Of a DNA stretch of 64,000 nt, positions 1-11,304 are shown one piece after another. The DNA comes from Abelmoschus esculentus. Its lineage: Eukaryota; Streptophyta; Magnoliopsida; Malvales; Malvaceae. The stretch spans positions 18,507,001-18,571,000 of the forward strand of contig JAUCBN010000022.1 of the NCBI GenBank assembly GCA_035048815.1, in the 5' to 3' direction. Position 1 is the stretch's first letter; each line of letters begins with the position of its first letter. A program made the translations under genes and the position numbers. Under the pieces are notes generated by a model. It did no database searches and had not been told where the DNA came from. It worked only from the letters and a program-made list of their open reading frames with translations.

Positions 1-738
1 AATTCACCAAAGAGTTAGATATACATACTATACAAAGTGATAAATAGGGTGTAAACTTAATTTGGCTTGAAAATCTGATTGAAACGATCGATTTCTTGTT
101 AACCCGATATTGACCCGACCCAAAATCAATCGATATGTAAATAATCGACCCAATATTAACCTAACCAAAAATCAATCGACTCTACCTGATACTCAAACTA
201 AAATCATTATAGACCCAAATTAAAACTGAAAGTCTAAACCATACCTAAATTAATCCGAATCGAATTTAAACCGATTATAGTTAGAACCGAAATATCCAAA
301 ATCGAATTACCAGTTTGTCAACTCTAGTCAAAACCATTTTTTAGAGTTGAGTGATTTGATTAACAAAATTTATTGTTTAATCGCCAAAATAGAATTAGAC
401 CTATAATTAGATGGTCATAGATATAGATTACCGTAAAATTTAATGGTTGTTCGACATTGAAATCTATAAATTAATGTATTAGAACTCAACAATGTATACT
501 ATGGGGGTTATCGAGAAAATTGAGCAATATTTAACTTAACTCGAAAGTTTTTTGACTCATGTTCGAATCAATAGTTTTAATAAAATTGTGCTTAATTTGT
601 GTTCATAAAAAAACTATTTGCTCATCAAGCTTGAGATTATTTAACAAAAAATATCAAAAGTTGTTTGTGAAGCAATTCAAAATGATAATTCAAAAATACA
701 TAAAACTAACGTATTAAAATAAAATAGCGAACTGCTAG
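1..738. other. AT-rich intergenic spacer
   Basis: No coding pattern or terminal repeat was recognised. The first 300 bases carry loose, degenerate repetition of a Thr/Pro-like motif (variants of gacccgaccc and aaccgatt), which may be eroded repeat DNA. The last five bases (734-738, gctag) flank the TR-GAG insertion. Confidence 0.5.
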
Positions 739-2563
739 TGTAATCACTAATTTTATCCGGGTTTATGCTCGAATTATATCAATCCACATCCCTTTTTAAT
801 ACCCAAATCACCTTAACTTACCCTAATTTTATCACTTATTTTATAATTATTATTATCCTTACTATCTCTTAATTAAAACCAAAAATCCAAAAATATAAAT
901 ATATGATATAAATAAAAGCCTTTTATTAGAGCCCACTTTTATAAGCCCAAACCATAAATAAATTTGACCTATTAAATATAATTTTATAGTATAAAAAAAA
1001 TATAATAAAAATCCCTACTTGATGCCCAAGGTCTTGTTTTTAATTGGTTATTATTTTTAAAGGGATAAACCTAAAATACCCTCCATCATATTATAAATAC
1101 CCTTATATATTAAAACCTAAACCTATTTTATTCCCATATGTTACCCTTTACCCTAACTATATATATAACATTTACCCTAAAAATAAAGGGACCAAGAACC
1201 ATATTTTTTTTTTCATTCACAGCCGCATGTTTTCCCCCACTGCCGAAACCAAATTTCCATTTCCATTTCCATTTCCATTTCCATTTCCATTTGTAAGTTG
1301 GTAGCCTCCATTATTTATATTTTTATTCTCATTAAATCACTTCACCCATTCGGTCGGTTATTTTTCATGTTATGCCCTAATCTAATCATTATTTTTACCG
1401 TTTAGTTTAATTTGTAGATTGATTTTAATCGAGCATATTTAGATGTATATAGTTCTTTTTGAAATATTTATTGTGTATTCCATTCTTATGGTTCAATGAA
1501 AATATGAATATTTTTATTGGTATCTTTTATTGTTTTTTTTATTTGTTTATTATATGTTTTGTTTTGTTTATTTATATATGTTATTTGTTTGTTTCGTTGG
1601 TCTATTTATTTTAATCTTTGTTATCATGTGTTATGTAATTTTCTTAGGTGTTTATGTATTTTTTTTACTTATAACATTTATTTATTTATTTTTAATGTTG
1701 TTAGTAACTTTTTATATATGTCATGTTATTGGTTTAGTTCACATGCTTTGTTAGGGTTATGGAAGTGATAATATTTATCTATATTTATATTATTTTATTA
1801 TAGTGTTATGTCTCTTTAATTGTTATTATGTGTCATATGTTATTTTGTCTTTATGTTTGTTGTCTTTACAATTATGTCTCTTATTTTGCTTACGTCACAC
1901 CTAGCTAATTAACGAGCCTAATTAAATTCGTATTTATTCGGTCGTAACGGGCCCGTGTTCCAACGCATTGGTCGCGGTGTGTACGTTGCCTCCGAATAAA
2001 GACACGGTAAAAATAAAATTGATTCGAATCTTTAAACAAAAATTAATTTAAATGTCACTTTAATCCGAAAAATCTAAAATTAATTAAGCGGTAATTTATA
2101 AAGGTGCCAATTTTGGGCGGTTTAAAATCCTAAACCCGTTTTTAACCGTAACCGACTCTCGAACCCAAATCATTTCGAATCTCTGGTTTTTACGGTGTTC
2201 GGTCTACCAAAAGTGACCGGTGGCGACTCCACCCTTTTTTAAAAATCCCTAATTTTAAAATTTCCCTTTTCAATCTAAAATTTCCTTTTTTTAATCTCAA
2301 ATCCCTAATTTCAACTTTTCAATTCCTATTTTTTTAAAGAATCCTAGATTTCAAATTTCTTTCAACATTTCAAAATTTCCATTTTTTGTATACAATTTAA
2401 AAACCTAATTTTTAAATCCTAAATTTCCCCAAAATTTTATTTTAAACCCAAATCCCTAAATTCCACTTTTCAAACCCTAATTTCAATTCTACTAGTGACC
2501 CTTTCTCCCCTTTTTTACTACGCACCCCTATTATTTTTAAGGAATTTTATAAGGGTCGCTACA
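739..2563 (+). repeat. 5' LTR of TR-GAG copy A
   Basis: Begins TG and ends CA and is nearly identical to 9475-11304. It contains a CCATTT hexamer microsatellite of about six units near 1256-1291. A long T-rich section (about 1500-1900) gives spurious hydrophobic reading frames. The end of the LTR (2110-2230) carries the motifs cggtctacc and gtgaccggtggcgactcc, which recur at 46170-46305. A TATA-like ctatatatata near 1157 could serve as promoter, but this is not shown. Confidence 0.93.
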
Positions 2564-2565
2564 GT

Positions 2566-2583
2566 TGGCGACTCCGCTGGGGA
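2566..2583 (+). other. Primer binding site of copy A (tRNA-Arg type)
   Basis: The sequence tggcgactccgctgggga lies two bases after the LTR end. This 18-mer is the type of PBS described for Tat/Ogre gypsy elements, primed by an arginine tRNA. It is conserved without change in copy B at 50117-50134. Confidence 0.85.
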
Positions 2584-2730
2584 CCAATTTTTCAAACGAG
2601 TCAAGCCTTGTTTTTAAATACCGCTTAATTAATTTTGGAAGTTATGGAATAAAGTGGCAATTAAATTATTATTTGTTTATTAATTCGAGCTTTCAACATA
2701 TTTCAACCCGTCTCTAAGTGGGGGGAAACG

Positions 2731-2839
2731 CTATGCTTTTGTGAGGATATTGTTCCTTCGTATGGGCCTAGCAAAGTACCTTCGGGGCTCGACTATCCTA
2801 TGCTTTCGTGAGGATATTGTTCCTCCGTATGGGCATAGC
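2731..2839 (+). promoter_or_regulatory. Twin stem-loops in the leader between PBS and gag
   Basis: Two 42-bp direct repeats (2731-2772 and 2798-2839) start 67 bp apart. Each can fold as a hairpin: an outer ctatgc/gcatag stem and an inner cg(t)gagga/tcctccg stem around a short loop. The second repeat pairs best; the first has a weaker outer stem (ctatgc against gcctag). The position after the PBS and before gag fits an RNA packaging or dimerisation signal, but this role is inferred. Confidence 0.6.
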
Positions 2840-3162
2840 GAAAGGGTCCCCCTAAATTGAACTCGGTCAAGATGAGCCTGTAATGGGTGATGATCGGGGG
2901 CCTTGCTACTCTTAGAAGAGGACAGCGAGGACAATTTGGGTACCTCGTAGAACCAAAACTGCATTTAGAGAATCTAGTCAACCTATCCGATTAGAGCCAT
3001 GCGGTTAACCTAGGGTCTTTTAGATGGGATAAATAGGATTGTTTTGTCTCCTATCTTGCTTACATTTTTGCTTTATCATTTTTGTATCGACATTTCATGA
3101 AGGTGTTGAACTAAGTGGTTTGGTCAATCAGAGGCTTTCACTATAGTTAGAGAGTTAAAACA

Positions 3163-3461
3163 GGAAAAAAAAAAGAGAGGAAAAAGGAGAGAAAAAGATA
3201 AGAGAAATAAAAAAGGGAGAAAGAAAAAATAATGAGAAAATAAAACTAAAGAAAAGAAAAGGTTGAGAAAAAAATTGAAAAAAAAAGAGAAAATAAAAAA
3301 AAGAAAAGAAAATTTAGAATATAGGAAAAAGAGAGAGGAAAAAATAATGAAAATGAAAAAAAAAGAAAAGAAAATCGAGAGAATAGAGAAAAAGCAAGAA
3401 AATAGAGAGAGAAAAAAAAAGAAAAAGAAAAAATAGAAAAAAATAGTAAAAAAATAAATAA
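3163..3461 (+). repeat. Purine-rich (A/G) tract
   Basis: About 300 bases almost entirely of A and G on the plus strand with no fixed period, ending 200 bases before gag. Phenylalanine/serine-rich minus-strand frames here are artefacts of composition. Copy B has the same tract at 50700-50980. Confidence 0.8.
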
Positions 3462-3665
3462 AAGGGGCATTAAGATTTTAACCGGTGAAAGTTGCTCAAA
3501 AGGCGACCACTAGCGGGATCAACACCTTTACTTGCATTCATACATACATCTCATACATCTCATAGCATATATCATGCATTAATTAAACAAGGAGGTTAAT
3601 TATGGGATCTCGTATCCATAATTGAAGGTTTCTCGCTTACATTTTACCAACACCAAGAAGGGCTA

Positions 3666-4987
3666 ATGGAAGAAGACTTTGCCAAGTTAGAAGCCAATCT
3701 TATGGGGCAATTAGAGCGTACTCAAAAAGAATTAGAAGATTCTATGATCAAGTCTCAACAAGACATGATGAAACAAATTGCTCACTTGATGGGACTAAGG
3801 AAAGTGGAAGACCAACAAAGGAAATGTTCTGTTGAAGACCCCTCGGGCCCTCCCGTTTTTATTGTTAACACTTCTAGACCTCTACAAGGAGTAGTAACAT
3901 CATCTCTTCAAGCTTGTGCCTCTACCCAAGCCCTACCAGGTGTGACTTTCACTAATATGGAAGGTTTGGGGGATGACATTCCAGACTTCGATGAGCTAGA
4001 GAAATTAAAGATTGAATTTTCGAAGCAGTTAGAGGAAACAAAGAACGAGTTTGAAGAAAAGCTTCTGATAGGAGAGGATGAAGAAGAATGGTATGGGTTG
4101 AATGCTAGTGAGCTTAGTCTAGTTTCAGATTTAGAGATCCCATATAAGTTTAAGACCCCAGAATTTGAGAAGTTCGACGGGACGACTTGCCCTATTGCAC
4201 ATATAACTATGTTTAGCCGAAAAATGGCGGGTTTTACCAACAATGAGAAGTTGTTAATCCACTCTTTCCAGGATAGTCTGGTGGGATCTGCCACAAGGTG
4301 GTATAATCAGTTAACCCGTGCTCAAAAAAGTCGTGGAAGGATCTGGCCAAAGCTTTCACAAACCAGTATAAGCACGTAACCGATATGATTCCAAATCGGC
4401 TCATGCTACAAGGGATGGAACAAGGGCATAACGAAAGCCTTCGAGAGTACGCTCGACGTTGGCGTGATACTACAACACAAGTACAACCTCCGCTTGTCGA
4501 AAGTGAACTTTCTCAAATGTTTGTGGATACACTAGAGGGAGTGTTGTACGATCACTTGATAAGCCACCCTATCAGTAGTTTTGCGGAGTTGGTTATGACC
4601 GGAGAACGCATCGAGTATGCTATTAAGAAGGGAAAGATAAAGGACCCTTATAGTACAATTTCTCAGAAAGAGGAAGATTCTCATGTCTATGTGGTGAGTT
4701 CTCACTCAACCAATCAAACTCAGGGTTGTCCCCATACTCATACAAGACCTACAAAGGTGCTTCATCCAATTCCTATGACCTACACCAAGTTACTCTCAAT
4801 TCTCGTTGAGAAGAAACTTTTGACTTTGGTGCAGTCTAAGCTAAAGGATCCTCCTTACCCTGAAGGATATGATGTCAATGCCACATGTGACTATCATATG
4901 GGGAGCACAGGCCACACAACAGAGAATTGTGGAGCTTTGAGGAATAAGGTTGAAGGACTGATTGAGGCCGGTATTCTGAAGTTTTAA
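3666..4987 (+). pseudogene. gag: gag of TR-GAG copy A, Tat-like, one frameshift
   Basis: Encodes the capsid/nucleocapsid polyprotein that would form virus-like particles in the cytoplasm. The ATG at 3666 (MEEDFAKLEANL) starts a predicted coiled coil of about 45 residues rich in Glu, Gln and Lys. A Retrotrans_gag domain follows: FEKFDGTTCP, RWYNQL, then MLQGMEQGHNESLREYARRW after the frame change. The C-terminus has a CDYH-x7-H-x4-C cluster (MGSTGHTTENCGAL) and ends GLIEAGILKF, the C-terminal form seen in Tat/Ogre gags. A one-base deletion near 4325, by comparison with copy B, splits it into frames 3666-4379 and 4385-4987. No protease follows the stop at 4985-4987, and no pol sequence follows at all. 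Confidence 0.88.
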
Positions 4988-7229
4988 GAAAGAGTAGAGG
5001 ACATGATATTTGGGGAGATTCTAATCTTCGAGTTTGGATGTTCATTTTCTGCCTCCTTGCATTTTAAGTTTTTCTTTTAAAGTAATGCATCAATTAACTT
5101 TGTTACTATTTTCCCGAAAGTAACAAATACTTTTTTGTAAGGGCTTATGTTATGTTTGCTCTTTTGTTGTTTCAATGAAAGAATGCATATTTTTAAAATA
5201 TATGTGTTTTCCTTTTTCTCTCTGAGTTCCTTGGATGTCACATGCTTGTTGTGACGTGGGTTCAGAAATGGTTGGAACATTGTGATTATGATGAATTATG
5301 GTTTCTTAACCAGTAGCTTTGGTTAGTAATGCACGAGAAATGAGACTCCTCCTCCTTCAGTGATGTTCGATGATAAGAAAATCTCCTAGAAAAGGCCTGG
5401 TGAAATTGATTGATCTCAAGAATTCCTCTAAGTAAAAAGATTGCATCCAGAGAAAAAAAGAAGAAAGAAAAATAAAGAAAAAAGAGAGAAAGAAGAAAAA
5501 AAGAGAGAAAAGAGAAAAAGAAAGGAGGGAACAAAGATTAAACAAAAGCACTCCAATATTCGAAACCTGATAATAGACATATTCGAACAAGAGTGTGGAA
5601 GTATCGGGGCACTCTGCTGAAGCAATAAGACTTAATAAGGTAGCAATGCACCATCCCAAATCTTTTGCTTCATGAGTGATGGTAATATTTTCAAATCCAT
5701 GACTATGCCGAGTAACTCGGAGTTTTGTTGTATGCTCCATCATTACCTTCGAGACAAAGGATTGTGATGAGTTGATTTCCCCGAAATTTAAAAGAAAGAA
5801 GAAAATTAACAGATGTGAGAGAAAAAGGAAAGGGAAAGAGAAAAAAGAAAAAGAAAAAGAAAGAAAAAGATGGAAAAATAAAAAGAAGAAATAGAATGAG
5901 AAAGAAAATGCTCCTATAACTAGATGCAGTCTGAAGCACACTTCGAATTCTCAAGAAGATACTAGCGGGGCAAGTACGAAAAGTTTGAATATAACGGGAG
6001 AAATATATTGAGAACTAGAAGGAGTAGTCTTCGAATAGATCGAGCAAATACGATAATCATGAGGATGAACCGAGCAATCTGAAGAAAATTCCAAAACTTC
6101 AAATATCGCTACAACATTCAAAAATCAAACACAAAGAGTTGAGTCTAAGGAACTCTCGCATTTGATATCCAAGGAACCCATGTTTTTTTCTTCTTTTCTT
6201 TTCTAATTTTTGGATTTTCCAAAACATGTATATATTGTTTTACTTACAATTAACAGATTATTTTTTTAATAAAAGTTTTGTTCAAAAAGATTTACAAAAT
6301 GCAAGGTCGTTGATGCAAATGATTATCTTTGATATGACCCGAGAAGAAGGGGAAATGTATGATACAAGATGTCTCTTGAAAATACCACTTCGTTTGTAAG
6401 ATGATATTCTTTGAGAATTCAGGTTAGCATAAATAAACAAAGATTACCCGAGCCTATTGCGGTTACAGATTGAGCAGAGATGAACATCAAGCCTTTGGGG
6501 CAAAAGTTATATTGAGGGCCTAAAGAGAGTCAATCAGATGATCCAAAGACAGAAAAATACAAGAGAATAACCCCCAATGTACATGTTGAAGATAGACCTT
6601 AAGTGATCTAAGCCTGAATATGAGATTGAGAGCTACTACCATAAACTGAATGCAACTGAATTCGGAGACAAATGGTTCAGATGTGTCATCGTCAACCAAG
6701 TATTAGTTGTTGAATTACAGAAGGCGAAAGATTTTGTTCCGATCAACACAAGATGATGATCTCCTTTCAAGAAAAGGTGAAGGATGAAAGCCCGATGAGT
6801 TTAGTAAATAGAAAGCGAGAGCCTATCCTCCAAGAAGAAAGAAAAAGAACATTCATGCATCATTCAGATTAAATATTCATGCATCATTTAGATTAAATAT
6901 TTATGCATCTATGTTAGATATCCATGCATCATGAGCATTCTAATTCGTGTCATCATTGCATTTTACTCTTTTTAAACAGGAATTTTCAAGATTGATTAAA
7001 GATTTGATCTACAGAGATGGACCTCAGCAAAGATCAAAAGTCCTTCAAATTTCACGATCGTGGTTTTTGAAGGCCTTCCAACCATTGGTTATTTGGGGAC
7101 AAAGAGCTTTTTGTGTCAAGGCGATCAAATATCGAGACATCTAGACGAGAAATTAGGTGTTCTCTAAAGGGAGACACCATTTTTTATGAGATATTCAGGT
7201 ATTCTTTAAGCAAGATATCACTTTATATT
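4988..7229 (+). other. Conserved non-coding middle of TR-GAG copy A
   Basis: About 2.2 kb with no supported coding region, clearly collinear with 52502-54820 of copy B. It contains two more purine-rich stretches (about 5455-5530 and 5815-5910) and a set of 24-bp repeats near its end. The phenylalanine-rich minus-strand frames at 5286-5954 come from the purine stretches. Its conservation reflects recent shared ancestry; a function is unknown. Confidence 0.75.
6851..6930 (+). repeat. 24-bp tandem repeats with ATGCAT cores
   Basis: Two full units of attcatgcatcattyagatt plus aaat, followed by two divergent units that keep the ATGCATC core. Copy B has three full units at 54396-54500, so unit number changes between copies. 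Confidence 0.8.
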
Positions 7230-8350
7230 TGAACTTCAAATTTGATCCTTTCTTAAGGATGTTTTTCTTAAAACCCAAATTTCTTAATCCTTCCTTAAGG
7301 ATGCTTTTCTCAAAGCCAATTTCTTAATCTAATCCTTCCTTAAGGATGTTTTTCTCAAAGTAAATTTTTAAATTTGATCATTTCTTAAGGATGTTTTTCT
7401 TAAAGCAAGTTTCTTAATTTTATCCTTCCTTAAGGATGCTTTTCTCAAAGAAAATTTGATCCTTTCTTAAGGATATTTTCCTCAAAACAAACTTTTTAGT
7501 TTGATCCTTTCTTAAGGATGTTTTTCTCAAAGCAAGTTTCTTAACTTGATCCTTCCTTAAGGATGTTTTTCTCAAAACAGATTTCTTGAGTTGATCTTTT
7601 CTTAAAGATACTTTTCTCAAAGCAAGTTTCTTAACTTAATCCTTTCTTAAGGATGCTTTTCTCAAAGTAGATTTCTTGAGTTGATCTTTTCTTAAAGATG
7701 CTTTTCTCAAAGCAAATTTTATCCTTTCTTAAGGTTGCTTTCCTTAAAGAAAATTTGATCCTTCCTCAAGGATGCTTTTCTTAAAGCAAATTTCTTAATT
7801 TGATCATTTCTTAAGGATATTTTCCTCAAAACAAACTTCTTAGTTTGATCCTTTCTTAAGGATGCTTTTCTCAAAGCAAGTTTCTTAACTTAATCCTTCT
7901 TTAAGAATGTTTTTCTCAAAGCAGATTTCTCGAGTTGATCCTTTCTTAAAGATGTTTTTCTCAAAGCAAGTTTCTTAACTCCTTCCTTAATGATGCTTTT
8001 CTTAAAGCAAATTTCTCAATTTGATCCTTTCTTAAGGATGCATTTTCTTCGTTTGATCATTCCTTAAGGATGCTTTTCTAAAAGCAAATGTATCAATGTG
8101 ATCCTTTCTCAAGGATGTCTTTCTCAAAATAAACTTCTTAGTTTGATTCTTCCTTAAGGATGCTTTTTTAAAAGCAAATTTATCAATTTGATCCTTTATT
8201 AAGGATATTTTGCTCAAAACTCTAATTTCTTAATTTGATCATTTCTTAAAGGTTGTTTTCCTCAAAACAAATTTCTCAATTAAATCCTTTCTTAAGGATG
8301 ATTTTCTCAAGATGAATTTCTTTTCAATTCGATCCTTTCTTAAGGATATT
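7230..8350 (+). repeat. Array of about 24 units of a 40-47-bp hairpin-forming repeat
   Basis: The consensus unit contains atcctttcttaaggat, tttttctcaaag and a variable spacer such as caagtttcttaac. The first part is a 6-bp stem (atcctt/aaggat) with a 4-base loop, and cttt-tctc-aaag is a second small stem. Units range from near-identical to strongly diverged towards the 3' end. The minus strand reads as repeated SLRKDQ-like peptides for stretches, because many units are 45 bp, but frames break often. Copy B carries a shorter version at 54810-55560. Confidence 0.88.
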
Positions 8351-8484
8351 TAAAAAAGACAAAAAAAAAACAAAAAATGAGAGAAAAGAAAGAGAGAGAA
8401 AAATAAATAAAGAAAAAGAAAAAGATAAAAAAAAAGAAAGAAAGAAAGAAAAGAAAAAAAGAGAGAAAAGTAGAGAAAAAAAAT
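8351..8484 (+). repeat. Purine-rich tract between the two tandem arrays
   Basis: Almost only A and G. The same tract lies at 55560-55700 in copy B, at the same place between the 45-bp and 135-bp arrays. Confidence 0.75.
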
Positions 8485-8548
8485 GTGAGAAAAGATAATC
8501 AAAGATCGATACCTTTTATAAGATTTTCAGGGTATTTGAGAAAAGAAG

Positions 8549-8965
8549 ATGAAGAAGAAGAAGACGATGAAGAAAGTAAAGAAACGATCGAGGTCAACCA
8601 ATCGAGAATATACAAAGACCAACAAAGATTTTTTTCTTGTCAAGACAACCAGAAGTCAAGGCAACCAACAACCTCAAAAGCCTCTAGGCAAGACATCACT
8701 TGTCAACAAGATCGTTCTCTATGACATACGCTTAAAGAAGGAGGTCATGCTTTGCGACATACGCTCGAAGAGAGGGGTCGCCCACCACGATATACGCTCG
8801 AAGAGAGGGACCGTCAGATGCTGCAATGATCAGAAATTAGAGCATCTCGAAGATGTGGATTCTATGGAGAAGAGATCAACATTGTTTTTGCGACATACAC
8901 TCGAAGAGAGGGGTCGCCCACCATGGTATACGCTCAAAGAGAGGGACCGTCAGATGCTGCAATGA
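8549..8965 (+). other. Small Lys/Arg-rich reading frame overlapping the 135-bp array
   Basis: A 138-residue frame starts MKKKKTMKKVKKRSR and runs into the repeat array, where it reads as repeated IRSKRG units. A matching frame exists in copy B (55767-56057, MKKKKTKKKVKKRSR), about 96 residues long because the array is shorter. The basic N-terminus is encoded by purine-rich DNA and low-complexity composition alone could create it. I do not recognise a protein family and treat it as doubtful. Confidence 0.2.
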
Positions 8966-9395
8966 TCCGAAATCAGAGCATCTTGAAGATGTGGATTCTA
9001 CGGAGAAGGGATCAATATTGTTTTTGCGACATATGCTCGAAGAAAGGGGTCGCCCACCACGGTATACGCTCGAAGAAAGGGACCGTCAGATGCTGCAATG
9101 ATCAGAAATTAGAGCATCTCGAAGATGTGGATTCTATGGAGAAGGGATCAACATTGTTTTTGCGACATACACTCGAAGAGAGGGGTCACCCACCACGGTA
9201 TACGCTCGAAGAGAGGGACCGTCAGATGCTGCAATGATCAAAAATCAGAGCATCTCGAAGATGTGGATTCTACGGAGAAGGGATCAACATTGTTTTTTGC
9301 GACATATGCTCGAAGAAAGGGGTCGCCCATCACGGTATACGCTCGAAGAGAGGGACCATCAGATGCTGCAATGATAAAAAATCAGAGTACCTCCA
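8760..9395 (+). repeat. Tandem array of about five 135-137-bp units
   Basis: The motif gtcgccc recurs at about 8778, 8913, 9049, 9185 (as gtcaccc) and 9322, so the period is 135-137 bp. Each unit holds two copies of a shorter motif, tacgctcgaagagaggg, plus ccgtcagatgctgcaatgat. Because the period is not always a multiple of three, reading frames shift between units. Copy B has only about three units (55965-56345). Confidence 0.88.
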
Positions 9396-9429
9396 AATAG
9401 GGAAGTTGGATAAAATTAGTGCTTGTAGT

Positions 9430-9474
9430 CTTTGCTTTATCATTGTTTCACAACGATAAGCAAAGAGGGGCAAC
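9430..9474 (+). promoter_or_regulatory. Stem-loop abutting the polypurine tract of copy A
   Basis: The polypurine tract aaagaggggcaac (9462-9474) ends exactly where the 3' LTR starts and would prime plus-strand DNA synthesis. The 36 bases 9430-9465 form an inverted repeat: ctttgctttatcattgt pairs with acaacgataagcaaag, giving about 16 pairs with one bulged T, one A:C mismatch (or a G:T on the opposite strand) and a tiny loop. The 3' arm runs into the polypurine tract. Copy B has the perfect pair at the mismatched position. Confidence 0.8.
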
Positions 9475-11304
9475 TGTAATCACTAATTTTATCCGGGTTT
9501 ATACTCGAATTAAATCAATCCACATCCCTTTTTAATACCCAAATCACCTTAACTTACCCTAATTTTATCACTTATTTTATAATTATTATTATCCTTACTA
9601 TCTCTTAATTAAAACCAAAAATCCAAAAATATAAATATATGATATAAATAAAAGCTTTTTATTAGAGCCCACTTTTATAAGTCCAAACCATAAATAAATT
9701 TGACCTATTAAATATAATTTTATAATATAAAAAAAATATAATAAAAATCCCTACTTGATGCCCAAGGTCTTGTTTTTAATTGATTATTATTTTTAAAGGG
9801 ATAAACCTAAAATACCCTCCATCATATTATAAATACCCTTATATATTAAAACCTAAACCTATTTTATTCCCATATGTTACCCTTTACCCTAACTATATAT
9901 ATAACATTTACCCTAAAAATAAAGGGACCAAGAACCATATTTTTTTTTCATTCACAGCCGCATGTTTTCCCCCACTGCCGAAACCAAATTTCCATTTCCA
10001 TTTCCATTTTCATTTCCATTTCCATTTCCATTTGTAAGTTGGTAGCCTCCATTATTTATATTTTTATTCTCATTGAATCACTTCACCCATTCGGTCGGTT
10101 ATTTTTCAAGTTATGCCCTAATCTAATCATTATTTTTACCGTTTAGTTTAATTTGTGGATTGATTTTAATCGAGCATATTTAGATGTATATAGTTCTTTT
10201 TGAAATATTTATTGTGTATTCCATTCTTATGGTTCAATGAAAATATGAATATTTTTATTGGTATCTTTTATTGTTTTTTTTATTTGTTTATTATATGTTT
10301 TGTTTTGTTTATTTATATATGTTATTTGTTTGTTTCGTTGGTCTATTTATTTTAATCTTTGTTATCATGTGCTATGTAATTTTCTTAGGTGTTTATGTAT
10401 TTTTTTTTTACTTATAACATTTATTTATTTATTTTTAATGTTGTTAGTAACTTTTTGTATATGTCATGTTATTGGTTTAGTTCACATGCTTTGTTAGGGT
10501 TATGGAAGTGATAATATTTATCTATATTTATATTATTTTATTATGGTGTTATGTCTCTTTAATTGTTATTATGTGTCATATGTTATTTTGTCTTTATGTT
10601 TGTTGTCTTTACAATTATGTCTCTTATTTTGCTTACGTCACACCTAGCTAATTAACGAGCCTAATTAAATTCGTATTTATTCGGTCGTAACGGGCCCGTG
10701 TTCCAACGCAATGGTTGCGGTGTGTACGTTGCCTCCGAATAAAGACACGACAAAAATAAAATTGATTCGAATCTTTAAACAAAAATTAATTTAAATGTCA
10801 CTTTAATCCGAAAAATCTAAAATTAATTAAGCGGTAATTTGTAAAGGTGCCAATTTTGGGCGGTTTTAAACCCTAAACCCGTTTTTAACCGTAACCGACT
10901 CTCGAACCCAAATCATTTCGAATCTCTGGTTTTTACGGTGTCCGGTCTACCAAAAGTGACCGGTGGCGACTCCACCCTTTTTTAAAAATCCCTAATTTTA
11001 AAATTTCCCTTTTCAATCTAAAATTCCCTTTTTTTAATCTCAAATCCCTAATTTCAACTTTTCAATTCCTATTTTTTTAAAGAATCCTAGATTTCAAATT
11101 TCTTTCAACATTTCAAAATTTTCATTTTTTGTACACAATTTAAAAACCTAATTTTTAAATCCTAAATTTCCCCAAAATTTTATTTTAAACCCCTCCCTAA
11201 ATTCCACTTTTCAAACCCTAATTTCAATTCCACTAGTGACCCTTTCTCCCCTTTTTTACTATGCACCCCTATTATTTTTAAGGAATTTTATAAGGGTCGC
11301 TACA
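9475..11304 (+). repeat. 3' LTR of TR-GAG copy A
   Basis: Nearly identical to 739-2563. Differences seen by eye are mostly single-base transitions plus a few length changes, such as one extra unit-sized change in the CCATTT stretch near 9990-10032. The LTR ends GGGTCGCTACA at 11304. Confidence 0.93.

Larger units (their letters stand above)
739..11304 (+). mobile_element. TR-GAG copy A: non-autonomous Tat-like LTR retrotransposon with gag but no pol
   Basis: Two LTRs of 1825 and 1830 bp start TGTAATCACT and end GGGTCGCTACA. They enclose 6911 bp with a PBS directly after the 5' LTR and a purine tract directly before the 3' LTR. The interior encodes a Ty3/gypsy gag of the Tat/Ogre kind and nothing else: no protease, reverse transcriptase, RNase H or integrase motif is visible in any frame. 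Plant elements of this design are known as TR-GAGs, and they need enzymes from a partner element. Flanking bases are gctag (734-738) and actag (11305-11309), a 4-of-5 match, so the target duplication has probably mutated. The two LTRs differ only at scattered bases, so the insertion is young compared with the copia element at 16908. Copy B at 49060 has the same layout. Confidence 0.9.

Noticed and set aside
1517..1768. Hydrophobic Phe/Tyr-rich frames in the TR-GAG LTRs, also at 10258 and 57128
   Set aside because: T-rich LTR DNA. The frame changes between LTR copies through small length differences.
3246..3470. Phe/Ser-rich minus-strand reading frame, also at 5286-5954, 50573-50917, 52873-53511 and 55535-55720
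   Set aside because: These are the reverse reading of plus-strand A/G tracts. Composition alone keeps them open and no membrane-protein design or start context is seen.
7420..7620. Repeated SLRKDQ-like peptide on the minus strand, also at 8032-8217 and 54895-55101
   Set aside because: Follows from 45-bp units whose length is a multiple of three. Frames break as soon as a unit changes length, and the frames run against the direction of the element.
7230..8350. Possible CRISPR-like array
   Set aside because: Repeats are degenerate, there are no unique equal-length spacers, and the setting is a plant retrotransposon.
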